A stretch of DNA of 64,000 nt from Odontesthes bonariensis (Eukaryota; Chordata; Actinopteri; Atheriniformes; Atherinopsidae): positions 11,932,086-11,996,085 of the forward strand of contig NC_134528.1 in the NCBI RefSeq assembly GCF_027942865.1, in the 5' to 3' direction. Positions 27,901-38,800 of the stretch are shown here, one piece after another. A program made the translations under genes and the position numbers. Under the pieces are notes generated by a model. The model saw only the letters and a list, made by a program, of their open reading frames with translations, did not search any database and was not told the DNA's origin. Position 1 is the stretch's first letter, and the number at the start of each line of letters is the position of its first letter.

Positions 27901-28623
27901 AGGGAGGCATCTCTAAGGGACGGCATGTGTGTGTTGCTGTCAAACCTACTTGAGAAGCTGAATGAGCAGCCTGGCATAGCACTGCATCATGTGCGGCTCC
28001 AGGTTCGGCAGCGTGACCAACTCATAGAGGAGCTTGATGAAGAGGATGTGGTCCTCTTTGCTGAACTTCCGGCCATAAAGCTTCAGAAACCTGAGGGTGA
28101 CAGAGGTGACCCTTAGAGAGCAGCTGATCACTTCCTCTTTAATGTAACTGACCTATATTCCTACAACACAAACAGCTTCAGTGACACGCTGTCTCAGCAT
28201 TGGAGCTTGACTGATTTAATTGAACTTGATCTGAAAATATAGACCAATGAACTTATATTGTTCGTTTAACTGCACCTATGACGCATTGTTTTAACTCTGT
28301 GATAGTATGGTAAAAAAAAAAACTATACTTTAACTGTTATAAACAGTGCGTCATCAAGAGTCATCAGTTACTAATTGTGGGTTCACATGTCTATAAGTTT
28401 CCCACATTCAGCTTTACATAAACACTTACGAGAAGAGTTTCCTGGACCAGAAAGCGACACCGGGCCACAGCTCCCTGAGAAGAACAGCTCGGCACAGGTT
28501 GGCCTTGATCTCCGCCAACAGTTCCGCTGCCTCCCTGTCCAACCGGTCAGAGTAAGGCAACAGGCCGTTATACACTATGTCCTTCTGGGGGATGAACCCC
28601 GCCATATCCCCGTCGATAGTCAT
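965..28623 (-). CDS. psme4: Proteasome activator complex subunit 4 (PA200), N-terminal two thirds; partial at left edge
   Basis: PA200 is a large HEAT-repeat protein that caps the 20S proteasome and promotes ubiquitin-independent degradation, including of acetylated histones, in the nucleus. Thirty-two exons on the minus strand give 1180 continuous codons, against about 1840 for the vertebrate protein, so the remaining exons lie left of position 1. Translated blocks align almost without gaps to vertebrate PSME4: [20 protein letters not shown] (exon 2), [20 protein letters not shown] (exon 12), [20 protein letters not shown] (exon 15) and [13 protein letters not shown] (exon 32). The start is the ATG at 28623; a second in-frame ATG at 28605 gives [13 protein letters not shown], which fits the conserved N-terminus equally well. 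Phase is kept over all 31 junctions and no stop interrupts the frame, so the gene looks functional. The C-terminal bromodomain-like region is outside the window. Teleosts have psme4a and psme4b copies; I cannot say which this is. Confidence 0.96.
3105..3205. repeat. Dispersed repeat, 'fragment of LINE/SINE tail' type
   Basis: The stretch reading ggtttattgtcatatgtgca, followed by a segment about a short-lived 'aatgaaattatt' motif, resembles a repeat seen many times in teleost genomes, probably the 3' tail of a non-LTR element. Class is not certain from sequence alone. Confidence 0.5.
3707..4814 (+). CDS. Possible BEN-domain gene or pseudogene nested in a psme4 intron
   Basis: BEN domains are DNA- and chromatin-binding modules. 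On the strand opposite to psme4, short segments bounded by AG and GT line up as exons: 3707-3761 (starts MAGRRLAFN), 3905-4023 (amphipathic helix with [19 protein letters not shown]), about 4029-4120 (basic [11 protein letters not shown]), 4238-4290 ([18 protein letters not shown]), 4391-4488 ([18 protein letters not shown]), 4576-4664 and 4774-4814 (ends IQDEDV then stop). The segment [14 protein letters not shown]...[11 protein letters not shown] is the characteristic BEN signature. The parts from 4063 to 4488 and 4664 to 4814 join in phase. Two joins do not: 4023 to the next segment, and 4488 to 4576, where the conserved reading is one base out. Either the copy is decayed or I placed those junctions wrongly. 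AATAAA follows at 4982. Whether it is a host gene or cargo of a transposon is unknown. Confidence 0.55.
3810..3898 (+). repeat. LINE-like 3' tail fragment
   Basis: The sequence around 'acagcacttggg' followed by 'ttttaaatgtgctgtatatt' and TTAC/ACTT repeats resembles the 3' end of L2/CR1-type fish LINEs. It sits in the first putative intron of the BEN-domain gene. Confidence 0.45.
4982..5008 (+). terminator. Polyadenylation signal and A-run after the BEN-domain exons
   Basis: AATAAA at 4982-4987 is followed by a 13-base A tract from 4996. It lies 168 bases after the putative stop codon, in the same orientation as the BEN-domain exons. Confidence 0.6.
5296..5340. repeat. Perfect inverted repeat, 18-bp arms, 9-base loop
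   Basis: TCACAGCGGGGTGCTAAT at 5296-5313 is exactly the reverse complement of 5323-5340, separated by nine bases. It lies in a GC-rich island (about 5260-5480) inside an otherwise AT-rich psme4 intron. No tRNA fold with a proper anticodon arm could be drawn. Confidence 0.85.
8784..8900. repeat. Teleost interspersed repeat (CCATCCATCC...GGGTCGCGGGGG type)
   Basis: CATCCATCCATTTTCTATAC followed by a GGTCGCGGGGGGGCTGGAGC block, and ending in 'gtacaccctggacaggctgcc', is one of the commonest dispersed repeats in fish genomes, usually ascribed to the tail of an RTE-like LINE. It lies in the psme4 intron between exons 20 and 19. Confidence 0.75.
9863..11363. mobile_element. Foldback/MULE-like DNA element with iterated CATTCCGACA ends and 11-bp target duplication
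   Basis: CGGTGTGTACG occurs at 9863-9873 and again at 11353-11363, as a target-site duplication would. Between them lie 1479 bp with inverted ends. The left end carries CATTCCGACA at 9886, 9934, 9956 and 9978, the last three spaced exactly 22 bp. The right end carries the complement TGTCGGAATG at 11185, 11315 and 11331, plus forward copies at 11226 and 11293, so the right end also folds on itself. The interior has a 17-C run (10029-10045) and AT-rich sequence, and no transposase reading frame, so the copy is non-autonomous. An 11-bp duplication fits Mutator-like elements (usually 8-11 bp), but the family is unproven. It sits in a psme4 intron, its right duplication ending 11 bp from exon 19. 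Confidence 0.75.
25954..26596. repeat. Direct repeat AGTTCCCCTTTAAC (two copies)
   Basis: The 14-mer AGTTCCCCTTTAAC occurs at 25954-25967 and again at 26583-26596 in the same orientation, straddling the left end of the 26014-27078 element. It may mark an older insertion overlapped by that element. Confidence 0.5.
26014..27078. mobile_element. Non-autonomous DNA element with 75-bp terminal inverted repeats
   Basis: The block 26019-26093 (beginning ACCCAGATGAGAAAAAAACA) recurs inverted at 26998-27073 with essentially one mismatch in the unique part. The match extends outward about five more bases with one mismatch (ATGTRACCCAG). The enclosed 900 bp contain the near-perfect hairpin at 26301-26376, a GT microsatellite (26965-26990) and no transposase frame. 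No clear target duplication is visible. It lies in the psme4 intron between exons 3 and 2. Confidence 0.75.
26301..26376. repeat. Long hairpin, 32-bp arms, 12-base loop
   Basis: The arm 26301-26332 (TGCGTTCAAGTATTTTAAAC...) pairs with 26345-26376 with one mismatch pair. It lies within the larger inverted-repeat element, possibly as a second nested MITE or its internal junction. Confidence 0.85.
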
Positions 28624-28705
28624 GTCCCACTTTTGTTCAGGTCACTCCTCTGCCGTATCCGCGCGTATAGAGCTTGAGGAAAAAACCGTGTAGGCTATCT
28701 AATGA
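28624..28705. promoter_or_regulatory. Upstream region of psme4, possibly bidirectional
   Basis: Only 82 bp separate the psme4 start codon (minus strand) from the ATG of a divergent plus-strand open frame. The segment contains CpG-containing sequence (CCGCGCG) unlike the AT-rich surroundings. No TATA box is evident. Its role as promoter is inferred from position only. Confidence 0.4.
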
Positions 28706-29029
28706 ATGCTGCACCTCATGGAAAGTGAGCTGCTGAAGTTCGAGGACATAATCCGCTGTGTCCAGCAACCGGCCGGAAAGTGTGTCACGCTAATTGAGCT
28801 GGTCAAAGCCCTGAGCGCAGGCGACGGGGCCTGTTCCGCACTTGTCTCCAATGTCAGACGCTGTGTCATGTCTAACCAGGCGTCTCACACACACACGCAC
28901 ACACACACAATCCCGCTGCTGCCAGTGCGCAACGAGGTCGCAGGGGTTGTGAGCTGGCGCACCACAGGGGATCGTAGGGAATTAGTTGCCCACGATTTTG
29001 GTGGGAAAGGGTGGATCACTCTTACATAA
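28706..29029 (+). CDS. Hypothetical divergent open frame, 107 codons
   Basis: I do not recognise this protein. The first 60 codons read like real protein: MESELLKFEDIIRCVQQPAG followed by a leucine-rich helix and SNVRRCVMSNQ. From codon 61 the frame enters a CA microsatellite (poly His-Thr), so the genuine coding part, if any, would end near 28880, where no good splice donor is obvious. It may be the first exon of a gene transcribed away from psme4, a truncated copy, or chance. Confidence 0.25.
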   Translation: MLHLMESELLKFEDIIRCVQQPAGKCVTLIELVKALSAGDGACSALVSNVRRCVMSNQASHTHTHTHTIPLLPVRNEVAGVVSWRTTGDRRELVAHDFGGKGWITLT

Positions 29030-29890
29030 AGCTTTGATTTCAGCTCAGCTAAACCCAGTATCAAGGGGCTTTGATAAAAGAAGAATTTCATGGCCATGGG
29101 CGTTTGAATTTAGGGGAGCGCAAGAAGCGAGAGTCTTGGGGTCATTTTTCGCATCAGTTTGCGGGAAGTGTCTGTGTGCATTTGGAAAGCATATAAGTAC
29201 GGAAAACATCACATTAAGTGAAACTGTACATTATTTGAATACTCATTCTTCTGCAGACCAGCTTTTATCATATTATTCTCCCTGAGATGTCAACATAGGC
29301 TACAGCGTGACCCATCTGTCATAATCTGCGGCTTTTGTTTGAGGAAGTAACTAGCCTACTTAATAGGCTATTGCCTATTACCCCAATTTGTGTTAGTGTC
29401 ATTGTTACCTAATTACCAACCCCTTTACTGTACCAGCTCAGACGTGTTTCAGTGGACATGTTTATCTGCAGCATGCTCCTCCCCTGTTCAGTGCTCAGGG
29501 CTGATTTGTAGGAATTACTTACTAAATTATTACTGAATTAGAATAAAAGCAATTTTGGCTAAACCTTCCTATTCAAAACAGACCATTTCTGACACAGACA
29601 ACTTTAGGCTAAATTGATGCAAGTAATCACTGAGACCTGAGAGACTGAGGCGGTGCTACACTGGATTGCGGAGATGCGTTTGATTCTACAGCTTTGTGTG
29701 TGTTTTAGATGACTGTAAAGAATCCCAGAATGCATCAGTCTGGACTACGAATCCCAGCAGTGCTATTTTTGTGCTTGTTGGAAGGTAATCTGGAGAACAT
29801 AAGGATGATCTGATAAATGGATTAATGCTCCTCTCCTGTTCTACTGACCCAGTAACCACTGTTATCGAGATAAACTGATGAAGGAAGTAC
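29030..29890. other. Intergenic, nothing recognised
   Basis: AT-rich sequence between the divergent open frame and the CTAT microsatellite. No conserved exon, RNA gene or repeat family was recognised on either strand. Confidence 0.5.
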
Positions 29891-29999
<109 letters not shown>

Positions 30000-30739
30000 A
30001 GTCTCGACTCCTCATATCATTCATGCCCGCTCCCTTTGCTTTTTTATGGTACGTTCATTCCTAACCTTCTCCATTCTTGTTTTATTGTGCACCCATGGAA
30101 ATCATTTTACTTTAAGCCCATGTAATTCTCTGACCACTACATGCTTAAAGCAGTGCAACAATTGCAGGATAAATGCTGCTGCTCACAGAGGGTTTATATT
30201 ACAATGGAAAAGCCCTTCTGGTTATTTTTAGAGAAATGAGGCAATTGCTGCAATTCCACTTTTCTTGAGCTGCCTGATTGCATAACGTGCCTGGTTTCTC
30301 CTCGCTGCCTCAGTCCCTAGAGTGGTCTTCTTATTACTTTAGCAGGACTACAGTGGAATGCCAAAGTTTAGGCGCCTGTTGTCATAAAAAAAATATATGT
30401 TACTGTGAATACTGTGAGCTGAAGGTGAAATGATCTTTAGAAAGCCTTTATAACAACTTTGACTTGTTTAACTTTACCCTAACTATGAGTTGCTTTGCTC
30501 ATCTGAGCAGAACCCTGGAAAATTAAAATAATTTACGACTACATAGCAGAAGATAGGTACAAGAAGATAGCACAAGCAGCTGTTTCCATGGTTTATAATG
30601 TAATTAGGATTGCTAATAATGCAAACCAGGAGCTTGCACGAAGACCTTCAGGATTCACAGTTAAACATGATCATGTATCAAACATGCTTTGAGCTTGTGG
30701 TGCAGGGAAAGGGTGAACTTGGAAGAATGGATTAAATTA

Positions 30740-31250
30740 ATACCAGCATATTCCGGAAGCAAACACCACCGAGAGAAAGCAGGAGACGGAAGCTAAATAG
30801 CAGGATAATGACCATAAAACACAATGGACTACCTCAACAGGTGCGAGCTGGAGGCTTTCCATGGCCCTCTAAGTCACCCGACCTAAACATCAATAAAAAT
30901 CCCCCAAGCAAGACCGACTCTTGGCTGGACACAAAAAGTCTTTTAAGGATGTTTCTGCCAAAAAGGGGGTGTTACTAAGTATTGGCCAAGCAGGGGGCTT
31001 AAAACTTATGCTTTGGACCGTTTTTTTTTTCTAGTTCCTTTAACTTTCATAGTGCTCTAAAAACAATGTGTGTTCAATTAGAGGTTTCCTCAGCTCTGCT
31101 GCAATAAAGAACGTTACAGATCATTCCTGTCCCGAGCAATATTTCCACACAATAACTTTATGGTTGTTGGTAATTTACAGTTTGACAAATTTTTCACCAT
31201 GGGTGCTCAAACTTTTGTGTCCTGCACAACCCTGCATCCTTCAGTCACTT
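30740..31250 (+). mobile_element. Mariner-like DNA transposon relic (3' part)
   Basis: Contains the decayed transposase piece PWPSKSPDLN, matching the WPSxSPDLNPIEN motif of Tc1/mariner catalytic domains. It is followed by the family's typical tail: 'acaaaaagtcttttaagg', 'gtgttactaagtattggcca' and the terminal 'gggtgctcaaacttttg'. Stops and frameshifts show it is dead. The same family appears at 38520-39475. Confidence 0.65.
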
Positions 31251-31860
31251 TCACTTTTCCGATACAGCGAATAGTGTGTCCTCTTTAACAGTATTTTTTC
31301 TCTATAAACACAACTTAAAATTTAGACAGAGTCATGGACTTCAAGACAGGACCCAGAACCGACTGTGCTGTCCATGCAGCAGATCAATCCAGGACAGTCA
31401 TGTAAGACATGGCCAATTAATCTTGCCCAGGTCTTTAACTTTATATCCCCTCAGATCTTATTTCTTTTGGGCTTTTTCTGACTCTCAGAGCAGCGATAGC
31501 ACCTGCTTTCAGAGTCTTCTCTGTTGAACCACCTCCAGGAAGAAACATGTTGACTGTTCCTTTCAGTTCTTTGTTGCAATGTTTCTAGGTACCTGGAAGT
31601 AGAGAATTTGTTGGAAATTTCTGTACGAGTGTGTTTGTACGGACATGTGAGTGCATGCGCATGTGCACACATCTGTGAGATTCATTATTCCACAAGTGAA
31701 GTCTACAGATGGAAAATGTGATTCAGGATGATGATGCCTTTTTGACTCAGCAGGGAGAAGACCAAACAGGGAGTGAGAGAGATCCCAATGATGTTTTTGA
31801 ATTCCATCAGTTTGCTCATCTTTAGCTAACGATCCTCTGCAGACTTCAGAAATACACAAA

Positions 31861-31882
31861 TACACACACACACATACACGCA

Positions 31883-31914
<32 letters not shown>

Positions 31915-31924
31915 CACACACACA
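31861..31924. repeat. CA/CG-CA compound microsatellite
   Basis: (AC)n, then (ACGC)n, then (AC)n in one run upstream of the thrombospondin gene. Confidence 0.95.
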
Positions 31925-32260
31925 ACAAAAAAAAATTCACCACTCACACCAAGCCTTTCTTTTTTTTCACAAAGTATTTATGGTAATGCCAGTTTTCTCG
32001 CTACCAAAATATTGGAAAACTTGTGCAGCCAATGAGAGAGTGTGTGTGCCTTTTGCTGGGAGAGTGCTTGACTTTGTGTGTTCATCCCAGTTTGGGGAGA
32101 GAAGAGTGTAAATGATGTGTCTGGGAAACCTGCATCGAGTCGTCAGCACGCACACACAGACACAGCTCCATCCATCCAGCTGGGTTTCTCTGAGATTTCT
32201 GGGAGATATGCAGCCCGGTTCATTGCCAGACAGACGGGTAATATATAGCCCCTGCTCCCG

Positions 32261-32315
<55 letters not shown>

Positions 32316-32376
32316 CACAAACAGACACACTCACACACGCACACACACAAACAGACACACTCACACACTCACACGC
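32261..32376. repeat. CA-rich microsatellite, interrupted
   Basis: A pure (AC)n run to about 32308 continues as an imperfect duplicated unit containing CAAACAGACACACTCACACA. It lies about 450 bp upstream of the thrombospondin start codon. Confidence 0.95.
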
Positions 32377-32810
32377 TCTAACAAATACATAACGACAGAA
32401 CTTTCTACAGAACTAACAGAGCTGCATGTTCTCCACTCAGGTTTCAGTCGCACTTCGCTAATTTATTTTGGATGCTTCAACAACAAATTACGGAGGAAGA
32501 TGTGCTGGTGATTTTGGTCTGGATGCCAAGGTGAGAAGGAAATAAGGAGATAAGGAAGTAAGGAAGAGAAAAATAAGACATTCCATCACGGCCCCTGTGG
32601 AGCTGCAGCAGGGACGAGTACACCAGCTGTGATTTCTAATCGCAAAGAAAGGCAGAGCAGCAAGGAGTAAGCAGGTATGCAAGGTTAATTCCCTCTTTAT
32701 CCTCATACTTTTAACTTATTTGCTTGGAAGCAGACATGCTAGTTGTCTGCGGTGATGTACACTTGTTATATTTCATGGTGGATGCATATGTAATTCGTGT
32801 GTGAACAGGA

Positions 32811-35800
32811 ATGTGGCCTCAGAGAGATTTGCCCTGGCTTTTGATTTCCCTCTGCACAGCAGCTGTGTGTGCAGGTACCACACACGTGCATTTGCTCATG
32901 CGCACAAGGACTCATCTGCATTCAAATTTATGTACCAGCACAACATCTCTAGGCGCTCGTCTCATAAGACAGACTTTAATTTAAATCTATGATAGAGCAA
33001 ACACACTTGTCCCTCTTCTACAGGTGTGACAGGTGCAAAGGTCGACAATGTGACGTCAGAAAAGTGTCGTCATCCGTGTGACGAGTTGATGGGTTTGATA
33101 ACTGAGATCCACGGTCTGCGTATTGTGACCAGCAACCTGCTTGAAGATCTGGAAAGAGTAGTAAGACCCACACATACATGCTCACAATAGTTGCGAAAGT
33201 ATTCACCTTCCTTACCTGAGTAAAAGTACTCCACACTATAAAAGTAATCTGGTACAAGTAAAATCCTGGCTTGTAAGTGTTATTTTATAGAACATGTAAA
33301 TTAACACATTTCATACAAGCAAATATGCATTCTAGTGTTTTAAAGTGTTATGTTGTATGGATTTTTGCCTTCCTTTTGATTTTCCGTTGAAATAGAGAGC
33401 ACCATTCAGCCACATGACACTGACGTTTCTCTGAAGTACTGCAAACAGTCAGTGTCACTGAGAATACAGAGGAAAAAAGTAAGATTTTAACATTGCAGAG
33501 TGTTGATTGTCATGGTGAAAAAAAGATCTCAACATTTTCACTAGTACATTTTAATTGTTGCCAGATTACTGATTTAGCAGCTAGGTTTTTAAATATGAAC
33601 AGAATATTTATGGTGAGCTGTTAGTTTTTGCAATTGTAACACTTTCACAAATGTTGTATTGTCCCAGTTGAGACAGCTACCTTTACAATCCAGTATGAAT
33701 ATATTCACATCCTTTGGAAACACTAAAGGGGAAAATGTACAAACATTATCATTAGAGGTAATAACAAAGTATTAGGAATGCTCAAGAGCTGCTAAAGAGA
33801 ATATTTTTAGTTCAGACTAAGGGGAAACGCATTTACACTATAAATGTTAATCTATTTTTTTGGGAGGGGGAGGGCTCTGTTCATAAAAAGGAGTCTATAA
33901 AACATCATAAATTAAAACAACACAAGTCTCAAACCCCAAAACCTCAGACGATTTGAAACCAGTCATCACGGGCCATATGGGGACAGAATGTCTGCTTCTA
34001 TTGTGTTTATAATTTCTTTCAATTCAATTCAACCAGCTTCTTAAGATTGACATGATTTTGCAACTTATTTCCAAGCAGAGGGAGCGGCATACTTAAAAGC
34101 TGTCGTTCCAAATTCAGTACGGACATTGGGGATAGATACCAGGGAAGATGATAAGTTCCAATACTTTTTTGAGGATCTAAGTCTGTAGATAAGTTGGAAG
34201 CAAAGTGAGAATAGTTTTATAAATAAGTATACGCCAGGAATATGAAGTAGAAAAGAAACTCCTAGTGCTACATTTTTATATATTTTCTTTCCACTGGTTT
34301 AAGAGAAAATGTTGTGAAATCAAAACTAACTTAGAATACAAAAAACTTTGAAAATTGAAAAAATAAAACATAGTTAATGGTCTTAAAGTTTTAATGAAGA
34401 CAATGTGCTTATAGTGTTTATACTGTCAGGAGTAATTCAATTGTTGTCACTTGTACATTTATGTAAAAGTAGGATTTTAAAGTTTAAGCTGAGGCAAAGC
34501 TTTTTCTATCTGTTTTGTACAAAAGTGCATAAAATGTTCATTGTGACTTAATCTACTGAATATTTTTTCCACTACTCAATTGACTATGAGAAAAAAGTGA
34601 AAAATGTCATCACAAAATGGTGAGCAAAATAAATGTTAATGTTCTGCCAGTGAATCGACTTGTTTGTGTAAAGTCAGCTGTTATTGTGTAAGTTGTTGCA
34701 AGGTTTAATGTGTAATTTAATCATATTTCATGAGTTTTTCCTGTGATTCTTGAGCAAAAATCTTGTTATATAACTACTAATTAAAACTAGTTAAGTGTTG
34801 TGAAGTAAGAAGCAAATGATCAAGAAAATTTTAGAAAATAAGTAAACCTAGGATTTTTAGAAAAAGTTATTTCATATGTGTTAATATGTATTAATTGTAA
34901 TTAATAGGCTGTGTCAGATTGAAATATAAAGCGAAGTTTAACAGCTTTGTGCAACATTTCACTTTGTATGTGACCACATGTAATTCTTCTTGCGAGAAAT
35001 TTGTTTGACAGAACCAGCCGTGAGCAGCTCTTCTCTCTGAAAACAGAAGGGAAAAAAATCATTTTTTACTGGCAGGAAACACTGTGGTTTGTGGTAAACA
35101 CGGTGGTAGTTTAGGGAAAAACTAAGCAGAGAGAATACCACCAGTGTTAAAATGCTGGCTACCAAGCATTGCACCATACTTCCAGCCAACAGAAGTTCAG
35201 CAGGTTTCGTATTAATACAGGGTATATCTTGATTGAGAATGAATAAAATCTCATTTCCTCATGATTTAAGTTTTTGAAAGTGTTTTATGTTTGTGTGTTT
35301 GTGTCAGTCAAAGGAAAATGAGGAGATGCGGATATCTTTAGCTGAACTGAGCGACAGCAGTAGCAGAGATGGTGGAGACGGGAGCGAAAATGACCTTGAC
35401 AGAGACGGGGAAGTGTGGTGTGTGCAGGACGGACGAGTGTACGAGCAGGGGGAGGACTGGGAGGTTGACAGCTGCACCACTTGTGCTTGCCAGGTCAGTG
35501 TTGAACAAATCTCATGTCACAACGGTCTCAGATATTAAAGCATCGTTAAATTCTCTGACAGCAGTTTTACCATCACCTGTATCACTTTGTGTAGATAGTA
35601 GATCTTCTACACTTGTGTCAAACATGACCTCTTTAAATTCATTTCATGGTAGACCAGAACAGTTTTTTTTTTTTCTCACTTACATAATGTCTCTGGATCT
35701 CTTGACTAAAGACTCTGTTGAAACTACATTAAAGGGGGCATATTATAGACAAATCTAACTTTTTTTCTGTGCTTGAGGGCATGCATTTGGGTGTCTAAAG

Positions 35801-38800
35801 TCACTACCAACACAAGCCTAGAATTTTGGTTTGGGTCCCCTAGAACTGAACACTTGTTACTTAGTAATGAAGAAATAAATGAGCTTATAATACCAGTACT
35901 TTGTTTAATCTTTTATGGATATTTTATGGAACAAGGATATCTTTTGTTGTGGTATCTCTAATTCGGGTTCTTTTATGATTTCACCAGTCAAATTTCCTAT
36001 TTGTTATTGAATGTAACATCATTACAGCACAGGTGACTGCTATTACAAAAACAAAAATGGGTGAAATATTGCACATATAGGCAACAGTTCTTAATGTTAG
36101 CTACTAAAAAGTTTATGAAGCTGATATGTGATGGAGTTATAGTAATAATGGTGTTTGTTGACCAGTCAGTAGTTGAATGTATGTCTCCTTTAAAGGGGTA
36201 TATGCCCAATTCCTCCTTAAAAAATAAAATATATATATCTTAACTTTTTTGGCCAGCTTTAGGTATATCAAACTTCTCATCTAAATCTCAACAATAAAGC
36301 TACAGTAGCGAGCACATTTTCTATTTTATCAAAAATATTACTTTAAATTGTGTTTACTTAGGGTAAAGATTTACAACTATCCAATATGGTTTCATTTATT
36401 TCCAGAGCTTCTATTTATATTTTACTCTTGCTTCACTCTTCTCCCTGAGTCTGTTTTTCTTTATAAAACATCATTAGTTTTGTCAAGAATGCGTTAAGGG
36501 AGCAGCCAGACTTATTCCTGACAGCATTTCATTCCTCTGGCATCAAACAACACATCTGGATGAAATAACAAGATGTTTTCACAATAACTAAATTTATCAA
36601 CTCTGGCTTGTCTCATCCAGGATGGAAAGGTTGTGTGTCAGCAGGTGTCATGTCCCCCAGTATCCTGCATCAATCCGTCCTTTATCGATGGAAAATGCTG
36701 TCCTGTTTGTCTCGGTGAGAATGATTTAAAAATTAGTACCAGGATCAATGTCTTTCATAAATGTATCACAACAGCTACATATTAATGTGTCTGTACATAA
36801 AGACAACAAAGATGGCTGGTCCCCGTGGTCTGAGTGGACCCATTGCTCACTCACTTGTGGACGTGGAGGGCAGCAGCGGGGTCGATCCTGCAATGGCATA
36901 ATGCCTGGCTGCACTGGCCCCTCACTCCAAACCCGCAGCTGCACGCTGACAAAGTGTAACCGCAAGGGTAAGTCATCACTCTGCAAGTCTGCTCTCAAAT
37001 GTTTTGATTTAATATCCTTTTTGGGATTGATGGAGCAAAATCCTATCCAAGGAACCAAGGGGAATTTTCCTCAAAAAGCATTTTAGAGATTACAGCCATA
37101 ACTGGAAACAGGCTGTTTTGCGCAATTAATGTATACACAGCATGGAGCTATAGCAATAGTCTGTGAAAAAAACCTTTCATGTGCTTGATTCATGTCTAGC
37201 GCGGGTTGACGGGAATTGGGGCCTTTGGTCTCCTTGGTCCGCATGCACAACTACATGTGGAGCAGGCACCATCACACGGGTCCGACTGTGCAACAACCCT
37301 CCACCCCAGAAGGGGGGCAGAGGATGCCCAGGCAGCACCAGGGAGACACAAGCTTGCAACAACACGCTCTGTCCCAGTCAGTACAAATGCACATTTAACT
37401 TCTGTTGTCATACTTAACTGGCTCACATGTAAATTATTTTTGTGTTTGTAGTTGCAGGAGGCTGGACAGCCTGGAGTGAATGGTCACAATGCTCTGTGTC
37501 ATGTGGTGGGGGCCTTATAAGTCGCCAGCGAGAATGTTTGAACCCCGTCCCTCAGAATGGCGGAAAGCCTTGTGCTGGAGATGCTGTGGACTATGAATCA
37601 TGTAACAAAGAAGAATGTCCTTTAGGTAATTCAGATGTGTGGTTGTATGTTCATATTTACCGTGCTAGCACAGACTAAACCTCACATCCAGGGATAAACT
37701 TTCATTCTTTTTTTGTTGTAGGAAGTGTCTTTTTGCAATTTCTGAGGATTAGAATATGGTTGGAAAATAATTAAAACCCTGGAATAATGATTCAGTGACC
37801 CTAAGTTTGGGTGTTGTGGTTAAGTGTAAAAGTCTATTGTTTTTTATGTGTTTCAGATATGTGCTTCATTTCAAATCCATGTTTTCCTGGTGTGGAATGC
37901 ACTTCATATAACGATGGAGAATGGGAATGCGGAAATTGTCCATTGGGTTTAAATGGGAATGGCACTCATTGTGAAGATGAGAATGAGGTAATCTATGAGG
38001 ACACGAGATCAGACCACAAAGATTCAGCTCAATAATGTCCTAATGTGACTGATCTGGGGTGTTTTGTTCCATACAGCAAATGATCAAAGATATTACTTAA
38101 ATTTACTTAGTTTTTTTTATGTATAAAGGATTATCATGGTATCCTTTAAGGACAGAAATGGTTACCAGATTATGTATCTTAATTATCTTGGTGACCAAGA
38201 TCTTTCCTGTAATGCCACATTTTAGGATTTTGATAAATAGTCAACAGATACTGCTGTTCTCTATAGGATTAGGAACTATTGTCAGCCATTAACTTTTCAT
38301 CTTGTGGAATCATTTAGTCAAAACTTTGTTTTGTTTGTGACCAAATCTCTGAAAATATAATGAAATGGCCAAATGTTAAAATGTTGATGCTAGTATTTGG
38401 ATCATAAGCACTAGTGGCACATGGGCACGCCCACTGCCACCTTAAGTTAAAAATGATACATTTCTTTGACATTTTATAAAGGATAAATTACTTATTACTT
38501 ATTGAAAAAAGAAAGGTCCTTAATTTTGGGCACCCTGCTTGACTGACACTGACAACCACACCTTTTAGCAGATATCACAGCTTGTAAATGTTTTTGTAGC
38601 CAGCAGGAGTCTTTTTCCTGTTCCTTTGCTCTATTGAGGTCTATAGGATCTAGAACAGGGGACAAAGATCATCATCCTGTTGTAGAAGCCATCCTCATTT
38701 TATCTTTAGCACTTTTACAGAAACTGCAATGTTTGCTTCCACAGTTTGCTGGTACATTGTATCAATTCCCTCATCTATCAGTGAAATATTACCAGTACAA

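Larger units (their letters stand above)
965..28623 (-). other. psme4: Exon map of psme4 (32 coding exons, minus strand)
   Basis: Coding exons in transcript order: 28430-28623, 27950-28090, 24336-24452, 23099-23143, 22750-22899, 22117-22180, 21564-21638, 21331-21453, 21131-21223, 20812-20990, 19828-19914, 19457-19643, 19023-19112, 16782-16846, 16411-16561, 14433-14531, 14068-14137, 12080-12147, 11375-11578, 7781-7938, 7417-7512, 7271-7326, 7087-7143, 6924-6979, 6723-6821, 6564-6626, 6371-6466, 6088-6219, 1709-1918, 1492-1622, 1277-1330, 965-1094. Each has an AG acceptor and a GT donor on the minus strand. Exon 4 is only 45 bp. The last donor (GTCTGG) and the exon 24 donor (GTGCCT) are weak matches to consensus. 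The largest introns are 1919-6087, 7939-11374, 16847-19022 and 24453-27949; the first, second and fourth of these carry the elements listed separately. Confidence 0.9.

Noticed and set aside
31563..32381. Several open frames with poly Cys-Val or His-Thr on both strands
   Set aside because: Translations of CA/GT microsatellites; no domain and no splice support.
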